Shown here: in pieces, positions 44,796 through 57,125 of the stretch
Layout: each line of letters begins with the position of its first letter
Numbering within the stretch: position 1 is the stretch's first letter
Assembly (NCBI GenBank): GCA_011319805.1
Contig: SJRY01000263.1
Span: 496,001 to 560,000, forward strand
Length of the DNA stretch: 64,000 nucleotides
DNA from: Macrocybe gigantea
Lineage: Eukaryota > Basidiomycota > Agaricomycetes > Agaricales > Callistosporiaceae
Direction: 5' to 3'
The notes under the pieces: generated by a model
The model's database searches: none
Told to the model about the DNA's origin: nothing
The model's input: only the letters and a program-made list of their open reading frames with translations
Position numbers and translations under genes: made by a program

Positions 44796-47700
44796 TCAGC
44801 GGGCAATTTGACGACTTAGTCTGTTCAAGAGAATGACAAGCCTGTCTGTCTCATGTTGAGCAAGAGTAGAATTGCGATCATCCGCCAAAGCCTCTGTCAA
44901 GGCTGGGAAGGTCGTAGCACCATAACCTACGTAAACATGAGACAGAGTTCAAGGGCGACGAAAACCATTGCCCACCTAGCCACTTCCCGGGTGCCACACC
45001 TAAGTGCTTGTACCATGTCCTGTCTTTGATCCCTCCTTCCGAGATAAATCCGCGCTCAAAGGCAATGATTTTCTTGTTCGCTTTCGATACCCGTTTGGCG
45101 GCCTTGATGAATTTCTTGATGGGAGATCCGCGAAGATGATGGGAATGTGGGTAAGAATCTTGTGTCCCAAGATACAACTTCACGACGTCATCGTTGAATG
45201 GGCGCATTGCATGATTATTTGACACTCCAAAGACTCCCTTGACCCACCCTTCGATGCGGCGAACCAGCTGAGATTTCCTGTGGCATTTACCACGGGAGGG
45301 TAATTCGCGAAGGAGTTTCTTGAATTTTCTTTCTGCTTTGACCTTCTCATGGTCAAGATGTAGACTGGCGTGTTGAAGTCGCTCAATGGCCTTCCGAAGT
45401 TCCGAGAAATCGGGAGGAGCTGGAGACTGCGGAAGCCCTGGGACCAGTTCTTCAACTCTAGAAAAACGGTATTTAGGTGCCAATCAACCGAATTAGCCCG
45501 CAGTGGAGCACCTACTTGTCAAGATAATCACTCAACTCTAAAGCATATTGGGTTGTGTTTAATGGAACGATAATCGAGTCAATGATCCGTAGTGCCATTA
45601 GCCCCAAATGCTCTGCTACTGCGACCTGAGAGATCGAATGATGAATATCGGTCACCCGGAAAATTGGAAGACTCTGCTCACATGACGTGCAAAGTCGGGG
45701 TCAGCGTATACCTCTTGGAACCGTTGGCTGTCGTATATGGAGTGATAATGATATGCAGCATCGTTAGGAGTAGATCCGAAGCCTTGATCAGTGCTTGCAA
45801 CCTATGCGTCCAAACATGACATCTGGGGAGTCGGAAGCAAAAGACGACAGGCGTACCCCTAGTCGTTGCAAGAAAACAGTAAAATCACTACCACTTCCCA
45901 AGGGGCTGACACCTGTAGCACTAGCTTGAGACTTCAGCTCCGCAGCGTACGTATTTAGGAATTCCGCGTCAACAAGGTAGTCGGTAGTATTCTGAGCAAA
46001 CGGTCCCAAATCGTCTTTAGCATCCCACAAAGTCTTTCCTAGTTTCGTAGGGTGCGGAACGTCAAGAGCTGTCCGCTTGATAAGGTGTGCTAGAGACGGA
46101 GAGCCGCCAACATGCCAGCGCGAACCAGATACGGAGACGTCGACATTGAGGTATGCCACGGCATGTTCAGAGATCCAAGATGCGAAATCCTCGCCCCATT
46201 CTGTGCTTCCAACAAGACCGTACTGCAGTGAGACGGGACTATGTGAGCAAGAACTGATGTGAAGCGCAGAGCTGATGTACTGGCACACACTTCTTCAGCA
46301 TCCCAGCTGGCAATGACGACTGCATCGCCATCAGCTGTAGTCTGGAACGCATGACACCAAAATTAGCGTACCTGTGCGTAAGGGTCTCCAACCACTCTTA
46401 AGGAGCCTTCCAAAACCTCTGACAATCTCGTGAAGAGAGGCAGTACCACTGATGGGATCAGCGGCGCCGAGAACCCAAGCTTGATTCGCCCATCCGCATT
46501 TAATATACGTCTAACACTTTAGCCCAAATACGTACCGTCACGGTGACATCCAATGATGACGACCTCATCACGAATGTGACCTGGTATAGAGGCCATGGCA
46601 TTCCATATAGGTGTCACCCTCGTATCGACTACTCAAGTCAGGTCTACTCCATGACAAAAAACCTTGTGCATACCGTGATTGACTAGTCTGATGCGAGATC
46701 GGCTGGATTTTCCGCTGAGAATCTTTCTGCCATCCTTACTCGTGATGTACGAATTTCCGATCTCTTCAAGCAGGCGCTGGGCATTTCTCCAGGAAATAGG
46801 CAAGCTCGGTATATTCGGAATGTTGGTCCCTTCTTGTCTTTGCGCATCCTTGTATGAGGGATATCCGGGGGTGGTCGGGTCACCTGGGTAGGATGAAAGG
46901 AACTGCACGCTTCCTCGTTGAACAGAGGTTGGGTTGCGTGCTGGACCTGCCGGATATGGAGTGAAACCATTCTCTACGGTGACATAGCCATCATCGCGAG
47001 GGTCTGAGTATATCAAAACTCCAGCTGCACCTAGTTCCTGGGCTCGTTTGATCTATAAGTCATGATTAATGCGCCATAAGGCGGGTGAACGCATGGTGAG
47101 CACCTTCAGCCCTCTGAAAAGGGCGCCATAACGGGTAATGACTATCTTTCCTGTTAGATTAGCGCCAACGGAAATAAGGTCATCATAATCCTGAAAATAC
47201 GATAGTCAGATCCAGGTAAATGGTTTAACAAGGTTAGCCAGAAGGAACTAACCTCCTTGGTTCCATAGTTTGCGTATACCAGGCCACCCTCGGCCTCTCC
47301 ATCTTTGCTTAGTCCATGCCAAGTGGGCACCGAATTCTTGTATTTGTGAGCATCCTCATCTCGAGAATCTCCATCCTCAACGAGGTCGGCGGTCCACATG
47401 ACCTGGCCATTGTCATCGAGGATCTCGACACTACGGTCAAGAGGAGTATTCAAAACAGGATAGTAAGTATCAATCCAAGCTGAGGGCTCTTTCATATCCC
47501 GAGATGTCAGCTTGAGAGTGGCATTGCGTGATTCCGGCGAGCCGGCCGAGAAGATAGGAACATAGGCATGAGGCGGTGGATTGATATTCAGCTCTTTCTG
47601 AAAGAATTTAAGTATGGCCTTTGCATCGAGAAATCTTCTGATGAACCAGCAAGGTGAGGATGGTTTGAGTATGCAGCAGAAGCGGCCCTGGCGCTCTTAG

Positions 47701-47999
47701 CGTCTAGTTGACCTTGAAATAGAAGTGGGCAGTATATGCAGATGTGGAGCTGTGAGATGAAGTGCTTACAAAAAAAGTCTCTCGGATTTCGTCAATCTGA
47801 AGATATCATCAGAGGGGTCCGCACGACGAGGCAGTGAGGCATAAGTCAAGGCGTTGATCACCCATGCCAGTCCGAGGGCTGCGATGATGTATGTGCAAGC
47901 CTTCAACACACTTGCCTTTCTGCTCTGAACTTGAGGCGCAGCGGTCACAACAAATGGAAGTTCGCCCGACTTTGTGCCAGGATATCTATCGGGGACCAT
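44796..47999 (-). CDS. Glutamate carboxypeptidase II / transferrin-receptor-like M28 metallopeptidase (VPS70-like)
   Basis: Membrane-anchored zinc peptidase. N-terminus MVPDRYPGTKSGELPFVVTA, single helix VLKACTYIIAALGLAWVINA. PA domain: TWHGLSKDGEAEGGLVYANY...ELGAAGVLIYSDPRDDGYV and FTPYPAGPARNPTSVQRGSV. Peptidase: after a splice HRD|AWVLGAADPISGTASLHE (zinc His and Asp), VIASWDAEEYGLVGSTEWGE (catalytic Glu and zinc Glu), YLNVDVSVSG (zinc Asp) and AAYHYHSIYDSQRF (zinc His). All ligands are present, so it should be active, unlike transferrin receptors. The C-terminal TFR dimerisation-like domain has FSELRKAIERLQHASLHLDH and IAFERGFISEGGIKDRTWYK, ending LVILLNRLSRQIAR. Yeast Vps70 is involved in vacuolar sorting; the substrate here is unknown. 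Divergent from DCC1 (128 bp). Confidence 0.9.
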
Positions 48000-48127
48000 T
48001 GCTCCTCGATTGGCGTGGTTGAGAGTGTGAGAGCAGGTCAGGCCGAGTGAGAATAATCGCGTTATTTAGCACATGACCATGATCATAATTGCACAAGCCG
48101 ACGCGACTCTTTCTGTTTACCGACGCG
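48000..48127. promoter_or_regulatory. 128-bp bidirectional promoter, VPS70-like/DCC1
   Basis: Entire interval between two divergent start codons. Confidence 0.4.
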
Positions 48128-49530
48128 ATGCCCGAATACGATCTTTGTTTCTCGTCGACGTCTTCGATCGAGGAGGGATCTTTTAAACTCGTTGAATTGC
48201 CATCCGAACTGGCACAGCTCGTGGAGGACGCGGTCAAAGATGCCACTCCTGTAACGTAGGTTCGGCAACGCTACTCTCGCGTATCCCAGAAGCCTATATA
48301 GACTCGTCCAGATTAGCGATCAAGGGAGAAAGCGAGGAGGAAGCCATGCTATGCACCGCTGACAGGACGTACTCCGTCAGATCCATCGTTCTCTCTAATT
48401 CCATCCTTATCGTCACTGCGCCGGACAATTCTGAACCCTCAAATGATCGTATCGTCATTCGGGGCCAAGTCAGTTATATCATGGAGTTGCAGCCGGCCAA
48501 TCCAAAGTTACAGAAACTGGTGACGCTCTTACGAGGACGTGAATATGATGAAGCTCAGATAGGTGAGGGAACCAATCGGTCAGAACCAAGGCTCAGTCGA
48601 GTGAATACACGAATTACTTCACCGATTATCACCAACACTGAAAAGTTGCATCCTGAAACTACAGAAGGGGCTTACATACCAAGCTGCAAGGTCCAAAATC
48701 CAGGCAAGTGACGCGGAATTTGACAAGTTCCTGCATCTCCGCCATGTTCTGAATATCGACGGTATGCCTGCCGTGGATTCCATGCCCTATACAAATAACT
48801 TCCGTGGTTGATACAGGACAATTGCGCCCCATTGCTCCCGAATTTCTGAGTCGCATTCTGGAGCTTGTATTGAATCTCCTTGTTTCGCTCTCCGTACCGC
48901 ATGACGCTGCCCCCGTCGAAGAACTGCTATCTACGCTCGCCGACGAGCACGAGATATCTCGCTCAGTTTCTGCCCAAGTCATGTCATGGTTCGGCAACTG
49001 TCAAGACGGAAAATGGACCATGAATGTCGAAGCCGTTGTCAAGGAGCTCGGACTGAGCATCTTACGAAATTATAAAGTCATCCTCCAGATATGGTTGGGT
49101 TCAACCTAGATTCTGACTTTGCTATCCCAGGATGAAGATGTCGATAAGGCTATCTTCCTTAAGAAATGGAAATTGCTGGTCGGCGATGAGTTCGAATCTA
49201 CGGTCGCGCTGTCCCTTCTTTCAGTAAGTCTTTCCATTGTTTCTCTTGATCGATGCACTAATTTGCATGGAGGGTCACTACATCATTGCCTCTGCTGATC
49301 AGAATTCCTTGGTTTATTTTCCCGCATCTGCCCTTCCAGCGGAGCCTAGCGCCCGTTTTGCGGATTTATTCTTGACCCGCCCCCGATGGAAGAAAGAAGA
49401 CATTCTGCCTTTCCTCGTCGACGTCGCCATTGATTCGAAAGAACAAGAGAAGTTACTTTTAAAGTATGCTAGAGTAATAACAAGCGTAGAAGGTATATGG
49501 TACACCACTCGAAGTCAATATAATAAATAA
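48128..49530 (+). CDS. DCC1: Sister chromatid cohesion factor DCC1
   Basis: Subunit of the alternative clamp loader RFC-Ctf18, which acts on PCNA and supports cohesion. Exon 1 MPEYDLCFSSTSSIEEGSFK and LVELPSELAQLVED joins through intron 48256-48311 (donor GTAGGT) to give TPVTLAIKGESEEEAMLCTA. Then DRTYSVRSIVLSNSILIV, SYIMELQPANPKLQKLVTLL and RGREYDE. The winged-helix half contains LRPIAPEFLSRILELVLNLL, SVSAQVMSWFGNCQDGKW, EDVDKAIFLKKWKLLVG, then GHYIIASADQNSLVYFPASA and ARFADLFLTRPRWKKEDILP, all in the family pattern. Ends WYTTRSQYNK. The 5' join could be mistaken for a frameshift but a 56-nt GT-AG intron resolves it. Confidence 0.9.
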
Positions 49531-49663
49531 ATTAATAGATCGATTCTGGATTATGTACGGTATTATCACCTACACGGGCCATAGCCCATTTTCACAGCTA
49601 CACAAGTAGGGTTGCTTCACCCTGTTGATACTATGTAGTAGCAGTGTATAGTAGCTCAGGTAA

Positions 49664-51408
49664 TCATCCCAGTCGGAATTGCTTTGATCTCGTTTTAAGT
49701 GTCTTTCCAAGACTGGATACAGGCTGCGGGCGATACTCATCGTCATCGTCCTGCTCTGTCCCAGATTTGCGCCGCTTTTTACTCCTTGACTTATCACCGT
49801 GATCGCGGAATAGGAGCGTCGACGAATCGGTCTCTAACTGGTTAATGATGTTCCACATAGCTCTGGCGACAACGCTGTTGTTCCGAATATCTCGAAATTG
49901 GGATCGTATATCCTTTCGCAAGTAATGGATTGCTTGCGCCTTTTCCTCGACGGGTCGCCTGCGGAGAACATATAACAAGACTCCTATCGGTCGAATTAGC
50001 TCGATGACAATATAGAAGCGATGTAGCGGAGCACCGATGAAGATGAATTCAACAGGAGCTAAGCGCTTTCCAATCCTTCTGAAGCCGATGTCGAGCTGTG
50101 GGTTCCGAGCAATGGTCCAAAACTCCTTAAGGACTTGCTCCATGTCCTCTCTGAACTGTTCAGGGGGCCCATCCGCTCTTGAAAGCCATTTCTCGATTTT
50201 CTGCGCGGTCGGTATATGCTCATTTTCCGGGAGACCGTCACAGCAACAAACCAGACAAGCGATATTCTGGAAGTCGCGACCTCGTTTTGTGTCCCATTCG
50301 AGGACCTGGGATAACCCGCCATCCACGGCAACATGCCGCGCCTCTAATTCGACAATCCATCTGAATAGAGTTTAATACCCGAGAGACTTTGACTTTAAAC
50401 TAGTAGGAACATACTGTGCCCAGGGCGATGAGATCGCCTGCAATTTTTCTGCATGGTGTTAGATCACGAAATCGATTGAGGGAATTCAGACTGACCAGCA
50501 GCCGTGAGTGACATCCCCAATTGCACCCGTTGGAATATTTCCCTTTCCATGCTAGGGGTCAAATCACGGTATTCAACTGCGTCTCATGAGTGGCGATTCG
50601 ATAAGACCTGGAAAAAAATTGTTTTCTTCACCGCAAGTGATCTGTTTATCCGCGAATACGACTTTCCAATCCTCAGGGACTTCTGCACGGGTAGATCTCG
50701 ACGTGTCGGATACAGTATACCAGTAGGTTTTCTTCGTTTTTGGGTCTCTGTCTACGCCATGTCAGGCAAGACGATTAGCAGACCAGGAGCCGTACGCACA
50801 GGGTATCTGACCCATTGAATGAATTTATCTTCCTCAGAATCAAACTAGGTAAACTCACCTGACCATCAAAAAACAACTGTATCGAAGTGAGCCTCTGAGG
50901 TGATAGCTGTTAAGACGCAAACGAGATCGTATCAAGGAATCGAGCCAACCTGCTTCCCGTCCACGCATATTCGTACATCGTGACCTTCGTCGTCCTTCGT
51001 AAGGGCAAATACAATCGGGGGTACATAAAAATTTCGGAAAATGGAGTCGATGAGGCCGATTTGCTTGTTTGTTGGCCAGACAACATCTGTCGAAGAAGAA
51101 ATGGCACTTAAATATGGCAGAATTCTATTCCTCATGCTGCAGTCGCTCACCTCGCTGGTAAGACGGATTCAGGTCAATCAGACCATTGTGTATGAGTCCT
51201 GCGATATGCGGGTTGAGCACATACTGTCGCTATTTGCTCTAAGGGTGTACGTACCATGCAATGCAGCGGTCGTGAGCATAAGGGCAGTCGCGGGCTTCAG
51301 GGGGTCGCGAATCCTGAAGACATTGGGATTGTCATCCTCCTCCAAGAATTCGTCTTCAAGTTCGTCGACCTCTTGTTCCAAGTTGTTACCAGTGGCGAGC
51401 TCCTTCAT
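49664..51408 (-). CDS. DUF262 (ParB/GmrSD-N-like fold) domain protein
   Basis: DUF262 is best known from bacterial GmrSD-type restriction enzymes, but a fungal branch is widespread with unknown role. Start MKELATGNNLEQEVDELEDE is acidic. The domain includes VVWPTNKQIGLIDSIFRNFY, VPPIVFALTKDDEGHDVRI and, across an intron, CVDGKQRLTSIQLFFDGQ, the conserved DGqQRLTSi motif. C-terminal part: SRADGPPEQFREDMEQVLKE and FIFIGAPLHRFYIVIELIRP, then a basic nuclear-localisation-like SRSKKRRKSG and acidic DDDDEYRP. No C-terminal HNH (DUF1524) nuclease motif is seen. Roughly 500 residues. Head-to-head with the next gene. Confidence 0.78.
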
Positions 51409-51667
51409 GGTTGAGTACCGTTTGTTGGTTGACTTAGGAATTTCTTATTCATTGTTTGGAGCCGAAGCTTCTGCCAAGCTCGGCAGGAAGCGACGATCAC
51501 TTCACTAACTGCCGCCATTTGATCCCTGATGTCGGATGTGAAGATTCCGCTACCAAAGTTCCTCAAGGCGCTGACAAGCAACGATGTGCCAATCTCAAAA
51601 GCCATGACCTTCGCTGCAAAAATGTGTGGTACAACCACGAGCTCTCGCTGACGCTGTCGCTCATCTC
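51409..51667. promoter_or_regulatory. Divergent promoter, DUF262/unknown nuclear protein
   Basis: About 260 bp between proposed starts. Part may be an upstream exon of the plus-strand gene, whose frame stays open about 50 bp before its first Met. Confidence 0.35.
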
Positions 51668-52930
51668 ATGAAACATAGATATAAGGAATATAACTCCCCA
51701 GCTCAGCTTGCACTCCTCACCGAGCTGAAACTCGCTGCTGTGGGAATAGATAGCAAAGATGATCGCAAGCTCGTCATAGCTGCATTGCGGAAATCCGGAT
51801 ACGTCCCAAAAGAACCTCCGAGAAAGAACACTGAAAAGATCCAACCGCTAGAGAACAATGCCGGTCCTTCCACAATACCGGATTCTGTCCCAAGTGCGAT
51901 GCAGGCTGTCGTACGCAGAAGAACTCTATTCCCTTCTATTCACTGCTTATGACCACTTCTGTCTAGACTACTCCGCGCAAGAAACGGAAACGAGCCAGCG
52001 ACGACAATGAATTACTACCTGATGGGTCCACTGACGAAGCTGCCCAGTTCGGTAGTCTTGACTTCCTTGAGGTTTTGGACGAGGAAGTACGTGTTCTAAT
52101 GTTTTCCGACGGTTGAGCAAAAGTCACGAAGCAAACTTTTAGATATTGATGACGAAGTCTGCCGTGATCAATAGGGCCCCTTTAATGACCGCATGGGCAG
52201 TTGTTGTTGCAGAACGCATGAGTTTCCGACGCGAGGAAGCCCTCAGCATCGGTATCTTAATTTTGTGATCTCTACGGTCTTATTCCGTGCCGTGTTCTGA
52301 CATCAGCTCCTCAGCGTCTGTTTATACCGAAATGAACGCCATTACCAAAGGTGTCTCGCTAGGAATCTACAAACCTGGCAAGCAGAAAGAAATTGAAAGG
52401 TTCATTGATGATTCGCAGCCATATGTAGATATCATAGGACGAAGGTAGGTCACACCAAAGGTCACACCAAACTTTCCTCCTCATCTTATATATTGTAGAA
52501 TGTACGTCAACAACTTCTTCCATGATGAATAGGAGCAACGCATAATAGAGAATCCTCTAGACCTCTCTACCAAACGCAGTCGAAACAATGGCGTGCACTT
52601 TCGAACGGAAGGCCCGTAGAGCCCAGTGTTGCGTTTTCGTACATCTCCCGCTCTTTTCGTCAGACAGCGCCTTTCATTTTCGGAGCCCTGAAACTGCTGG
52701 CCAACAGCTACAGCGCGGAAGAGCTGAAGGCGAAGGCATGGTCATTGTATGCCGATTTCCGTCCCTCAGTCGAGAAGTGGGGCGCCAGGGCTGATGTCAA
52801 ATGCTCCGACATCTTGCGGCTTCGCCCTCGGATAGTGAAGGAGAGTTTAAGCTCAAATCTCGATTTCCGTCCAGATCCAGCTCCGACCATCGAGCCAAAC
52901 CTTTCCGAAGACCGCTCAACGAATCAGTAA
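51668..52930 (+). CDS. Unrecognised protein with nuclear-localisation-like motif
   Basis: No named family recognised. First Met gives MKHRYKEYNSPAQLALLTEL then KLAAVGIDSKDDRKLVIAAL, a helical N-terminal module; an upstream exon is possible. After an intron comes TPRKKRKRASDDNE, a good basic nuclear signal, then acidic STDEAAQFGSLDFLEVLDEE. Middle: INRAPLMTAWAVVVAERMSF and MNAITKGVSLGIYKPGKQKE. The splice RR|PLYQTQSKQWRALSNGR removes about 115 nt containing a short tandem repeat. C-terminal: APFIFGALKLLANSYSAEEL and AWSLYADFRPSVEKWGARAD, then a disordered tail ending SEDRSTNQ. The pattern looks evolutionarily constrained, but I do not know a function. Confidence 0.65.
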
Positions 52931-53121
52931 CGTTATTCTGACAAATTTTGACACGCCGTGTATACCTTGATTTCAAGTTTATCTGTCATTATACTTCTGT
53001 ACGCAAGGCCATTAAGTAGGACTCTCATCTGCGAGTACGGGTAGAGTAACAAAAATGTCTCTTAACCTAGTCTAATGGGCGAAGCGTCTATATTTCTACG
53101 CTCTTACTCCTTGTTCAAGAA

Positions 53122-54727
53122 TTAGAGCTTTTTGATGATGGCTGCAGTGAAGTCCGACGTCGTCGAAGAACCTGATCGTTGTTTCCTTGATTTAGAAGAT
53201 GGCAGAGAGAGTGACTGCGTAATGCTCACCACCCATATCGGCGGTTCTGACTTTGCCCTCGTTGATAACGTCTAATGTCGCGCTCGCAATGCTGTTGGCG
53301 AAAGAATCGAGTCTTCAAGGCCGCTAGGTCAGCCATAGCACTGCAAAACATAAGATATAGTATACCCAAGATGTCTCAACATCATTGTTGAGCTAAGAAT
53401 CATGGCTGCGGGGTTTGCACGGTTGGTACCCATGATATCGCTTGCAACATGTCGGCATCCAGGTTCAAACAAAGCGTATTCCTATTCCTCATATAAGGGA
53501 GCCATGGAAAGTTGCAACTGAGACACTTACTCTTCCGACATTACAGCCTGGGACAATGCCAGGTCCGCCGACGAGTGCAGCACCAATGTTGGATACAATA
53601 GCGCCGTAAAGGTTGGGCATGACCATAACGTCAAATTGTCCAGGTTTGGAAACAAGTTGCATAGATCTATTGTGGAGGTCAGAGAGATTGTGGCATGGGA
53701 AATAATGAAACGCACGTATTGTCCACAATCATGTCGTTGTGCTCAATGCCTGAAGACTTGTACTCCTCTGCCACTCTTCGGAATGTATTCAGGAACAAGC
53801 CATCGCCGAGCTTCATGATGTTGGCTTTATGGACGCAGGTTACTTTCTGCGAACTTCAGTCAGACAACATATGATGTGCTGCACACAGCGAGTCTCGCCT
53901 TGCGGTTGTTCTTGAGAGCAAAGTCGAAGGCAAAACGACAGATGCGCTCTGCCTTGGCGCGAGTGGAGACTTTCAAGCTCTCAACGACGCCTGGGTAGCT
54001 CTGATGCTCCAGTCCAGAGTATTCACCCTCGGTGTTTTCACGAATAATAGCAAAGTCGACGTTGGAATGACGGGTGGGAAATCCGGGAAGAGACTTGCAT
54101 AAGACGACGGAAGCATAAATATCAAGTTGCTGGCGCATAGCAACGTTCCACGAAATGTGGCCCGACTGGGATATGGGAGTGAAGAGAATGCCTCGAAAAA
54201 AGATCAAATAAGACAAAAGCAGCATCTTGCGATAATAGAAGGTTACCTTTGAGGCCGACGCGATTTCGTTTCAAGCTCTCCATGGCCTGTTTGAAAAGGG
54301 CCTCTCCGGAAGAAGACATGCCGGAGACGTCGTACTGCTCCCACTCAATGGGCGCGTTAACATGGTCGAAGATTTCTTTCACTGAATCTGTGATTTCTGC
54401 ACCGATACCATCCCCAGGAATGAGGGTGACCTAAACGGGTGAAATCGGCATGACGAACGAGGAAAGTTGTAGAACCAAGGGAACGTGCAGTGTAGATACC
54501 ACCATATTTCTTGGTGGGCTAAGGAAGAGTCAGGAAAGGTGCAACGGCTATACCTAGAAATGATGAAACATACCATTTGGGCGACATTGGGATAGCTTGC
54601 GCTAGGGACGGTGCTCGCGGCCCTCTGGGTGGACGGTAGGTCAGACGACAGAAAGTACGCTTAAAGAGACGCGTACAGCTTGAGAAAGAAGGGAGCGTGA
54701 TGCTGTAGAAAATGCGTTGCGCAACAT
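53122..54727 (-). CDS. IDH1: Mitochondrial NAD-dependent isocitrate dehydrogenase subunit 1
   Basis: TCA-cycle enzyme subunit (regulatory type in yeast). N-terminal presequence [17 protein letters not shown], joined to [17 protein letters not shown]. Then [53 protein letters not shown] and [20 protein letters not shown], followed by [20 protein letters not shown] and [12 protein letters not shown]. Later [20 protein letters not shown] and [13 protein letters not shown] last splice (donor GTGAGC at a GG) gives [20 protein letters not shown] ending KL. The text matches Idh1 better than Idh2 ([17 protein letters not shown]). Divergent from the hydrolase gene (232 bp). Confidence 0.93.
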
Positions 54728-54959
54728 GGCGTTATGTCGGGACGAAGAGACACGGAAGGATGAAAGTGTGCAAGAGGACTCGGAGCGACAAACTCGGCAT
54801 GGAAAGATAAAGTCGGATACAAGCACGTGTCATGGCCGATCACATGACTTGAGATCAGTCCGATCACAGAATTCTGACTGTCATATCCTCGCGTCAGCAT
54901 TTCAAAGAAACGACGGCCCAGGACGAGGTTCCCACTCTCTTTTGTATCCAACCACCACA
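54728..54959. promoter_or_regulatory. Divergent promoter IDH1/alpha-beta hydrolase
   Basis: 232 bp between start codons. Contains GATCACATGACTTGAGATCA-like inverted words near 54,840-54,860 but no site I can assign. Confidence 0.35.
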
Positions 54960-56914
54960 ATGCTCGACGTACTCGACGTAGCGGACGTCCCAAATCCTCC
55001 CCGCACGCGTGCTTTGTCGTTCTACCTCGTCCTGTTCTGCCTCGTCATACCCATTTGGTCGTCTCTACCCTTGTCATGGATATATGTCATTTATCATATC
55101 TACCGTGGAACATTGCTGAGTCGGCCTTTATTCTCTCGCTGCCTTTTTTTTCTTGCTTTCTGCGAGGTTCAATTTGAATCTTCTTATTACCGTTCGACAT
55201 CATCTAACGCGTCCTATCCAGGTTTGCTTCAGCATATACCACTTCTACCTGTACCAGCGCATCTCTGGTCCTTCACCTTATGGCCCTGCCGATTTGTCGG
55301 AGATTCAAACGGCCTTTACCAGACTCCTCAAGGCTGGACTTGCCGACCTCCCAGAGGATGGCGGAGATGAGGAGTCCAACCGACCTAGCAGTCCGGAAGA
55401 GACCATCGCGCAACTCGAGCGCGATGACCACCGGGCAATCGACTTCCGAAATAGTCTCCGAACGTGGTTCGGGAAAGCGCCATGGTCCTCTATCAGGTTG
55501 CTAGAAGTGCGGAGATGGCTATACTGGTCAATATTCAACAAAGACCTGCCTCCTTCCGAGAGCTTACCTGCCTCTCATAAAGTTGTCATAAACAGTGCGC
55601 TGGAATTACTCCAGAAGCGCGCCGGCTGCCAAATTCCGAGTGGCTCAAATCCACTCATCGAACCGATGCGTCTGACCATTGATCCCGTCAATGTTACGTG
55701 GCGACCCTTGACTTACTACGCGCTCATTTTCCTCGTAAACCGCGGCCTCCGGATGTGGTACGAGACTAGGTGGAATGCCTACCAAGGCTGCTATGATGAT
55801 CTTGAGTTCGTCTTATTAGCGTGACGAATTGCTTCCAAAATGCTAAATTTCCCGTGACACTCAGGTATATTGTTCGCATCCCAAAGCACTGGGATCCTCT
55901 TTCTGGTCCTTGTCCCATCGTCTTTATACACGGCCTAGGACTTGGCCTATTGCAGTATAATTTCCTCATCATGCATCTCTTAGAGGCGTTCGGAGACAGA
56001 CCAGTGCTCATACCTCTGCAGCCCCAGATCAGTCAAGATCTGTTCCATCCGAGATTTTTGAGACCCATGACACGCCATCAGACTGCGGAAAGGCTCGCTA
56101 GGCTGATGCACAAATTTGGATGGGTTCATCTGAATGCGGATGGCGACGTAGAAAGCTCTGTCGATAGCGAGGAAGAAAAAGATATCGCAAACTCTTTGCT
56201 TGGCAAAAGGAAAAAGGGCATCACACTAATGAGTCATTCCAAGTGAGGCTACGTCACCCTCTCTTCTCGGCGGTCAACTGACTTGACTAGTGGCTCGTAT
56301 ACCCACGCATGGATGCTCAAACACTACCCCAAGATAATCAGCCGCTCTCTTTTCATTGATCCTGTGACCTTCTGTTCATGGGAGGGAGGTCAGTGTTCTC
56401 TTTTTTGTCTTCATGGTTAAACGATTTTGTGCTTATTTAGCCTTGCAGATGTATGTTACAACTTCATATATCGTACTCCGATGACGGTAAGTCTGGTGTT
56501 CCGCGTCAATTTGGTGGTTTGCTTAATTCCTGATCCAAGGGCATTGAACTTGTGATGCGCTATTTCGTCGGCACCGAGCTTGGCGTAGCTAATCTCCTCC
56601 AGAGGCACTTTGACTGGGTCTCCAACTCTCTATGGTACGAGGAGATACCCAATGCTCGTGATCCATCCAAGACAGTCTTCATCCTTGGCGGGAGAGACAG
56701 CATCATCAACACAGAGGTAAAAGAGATTCCTCCGTTAAAGCTGCCAGCATGACTGATGTCGTGGTTTTGATCGTAGCGCGTTAGGCGGTATCTCACATCG
56801 CACGGAGTCCGCAAAGGCCTGTGGTACGATGCTAACGGCAGACATGGACAAGCCCTGGTCCGAGGTAGCACTGGGCACGCGGACATCTTGCGATGGTTGC
56901 GGAACGATTCCTAA
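54960..56914 (+). CDS. Membrane-anchored alpha/beta hydrolase
   Basis: Conserved fungal protein; substrate unknown. Starts MLDVLDVADVPNPPRTRALS with two N-terminal membrane helices (FYLVLFCLVIPIWSSLPLSW; LFFLAFCE). A 55-nt intron (donor GTTCAA, branch CTAAC, acceptor TCCAG) joins FCE to VCFSIYHFYLYQRISGP, removing what looks like a frame break. Next PLTYYALIFLVNRGLRMWYE and YIVRIPKHWDPLSGPCPIVF with oxyanion-region HGLGLGLLQYNF. The usual nucleophile elbow appears as LMSHS|SGSYTHAWMLKHYP across a splice, fitting G-x-S-x-G loosely. Then SLFIDPVTFCSWEG, RTPMTGIELVMRYFVGTELG, FILGGRDSIINTE (acid Asp), and GSTGHADILRWLRNDS (catalytic His). Related to fungal DUF-type hydrolases rather than a defined lipase. 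Confidence 0.82.
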
Positions 56915-57125
56915 CCATGTTGTGGACCTGGCTCCTCACTCCTCACAAAACGACCGCGGATTCGCTAAAATGAAAGACTATACCTGTGCGGAATCCCATT
57001 TCACCTGAATAGATAGATACGCTAAAATTTTACAATTACTTATACTGTATGTACTCGCTGATGCATCATATTGGATGGACCATTTGTTCTATTACTGTAG
57101 ATGCTTCATAGTCACATCAGAGTTT

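Noticed and set aside
48250..48315. Apparent frameshift in DCC1 exon 1
   Set aside because: A 56-nt GT-AG intron (48256-48311) joins TPVT to LAIKGES in frame.
54960..55830. Apparent frameshift in the alpha/beta hydrolase near 55,170
   Set aside because: A 55-nt intron with GTTCAA donor, CTAAC branch site and TCCAG acceptor restores the frame exactly (FCE|VCFSIYHF).
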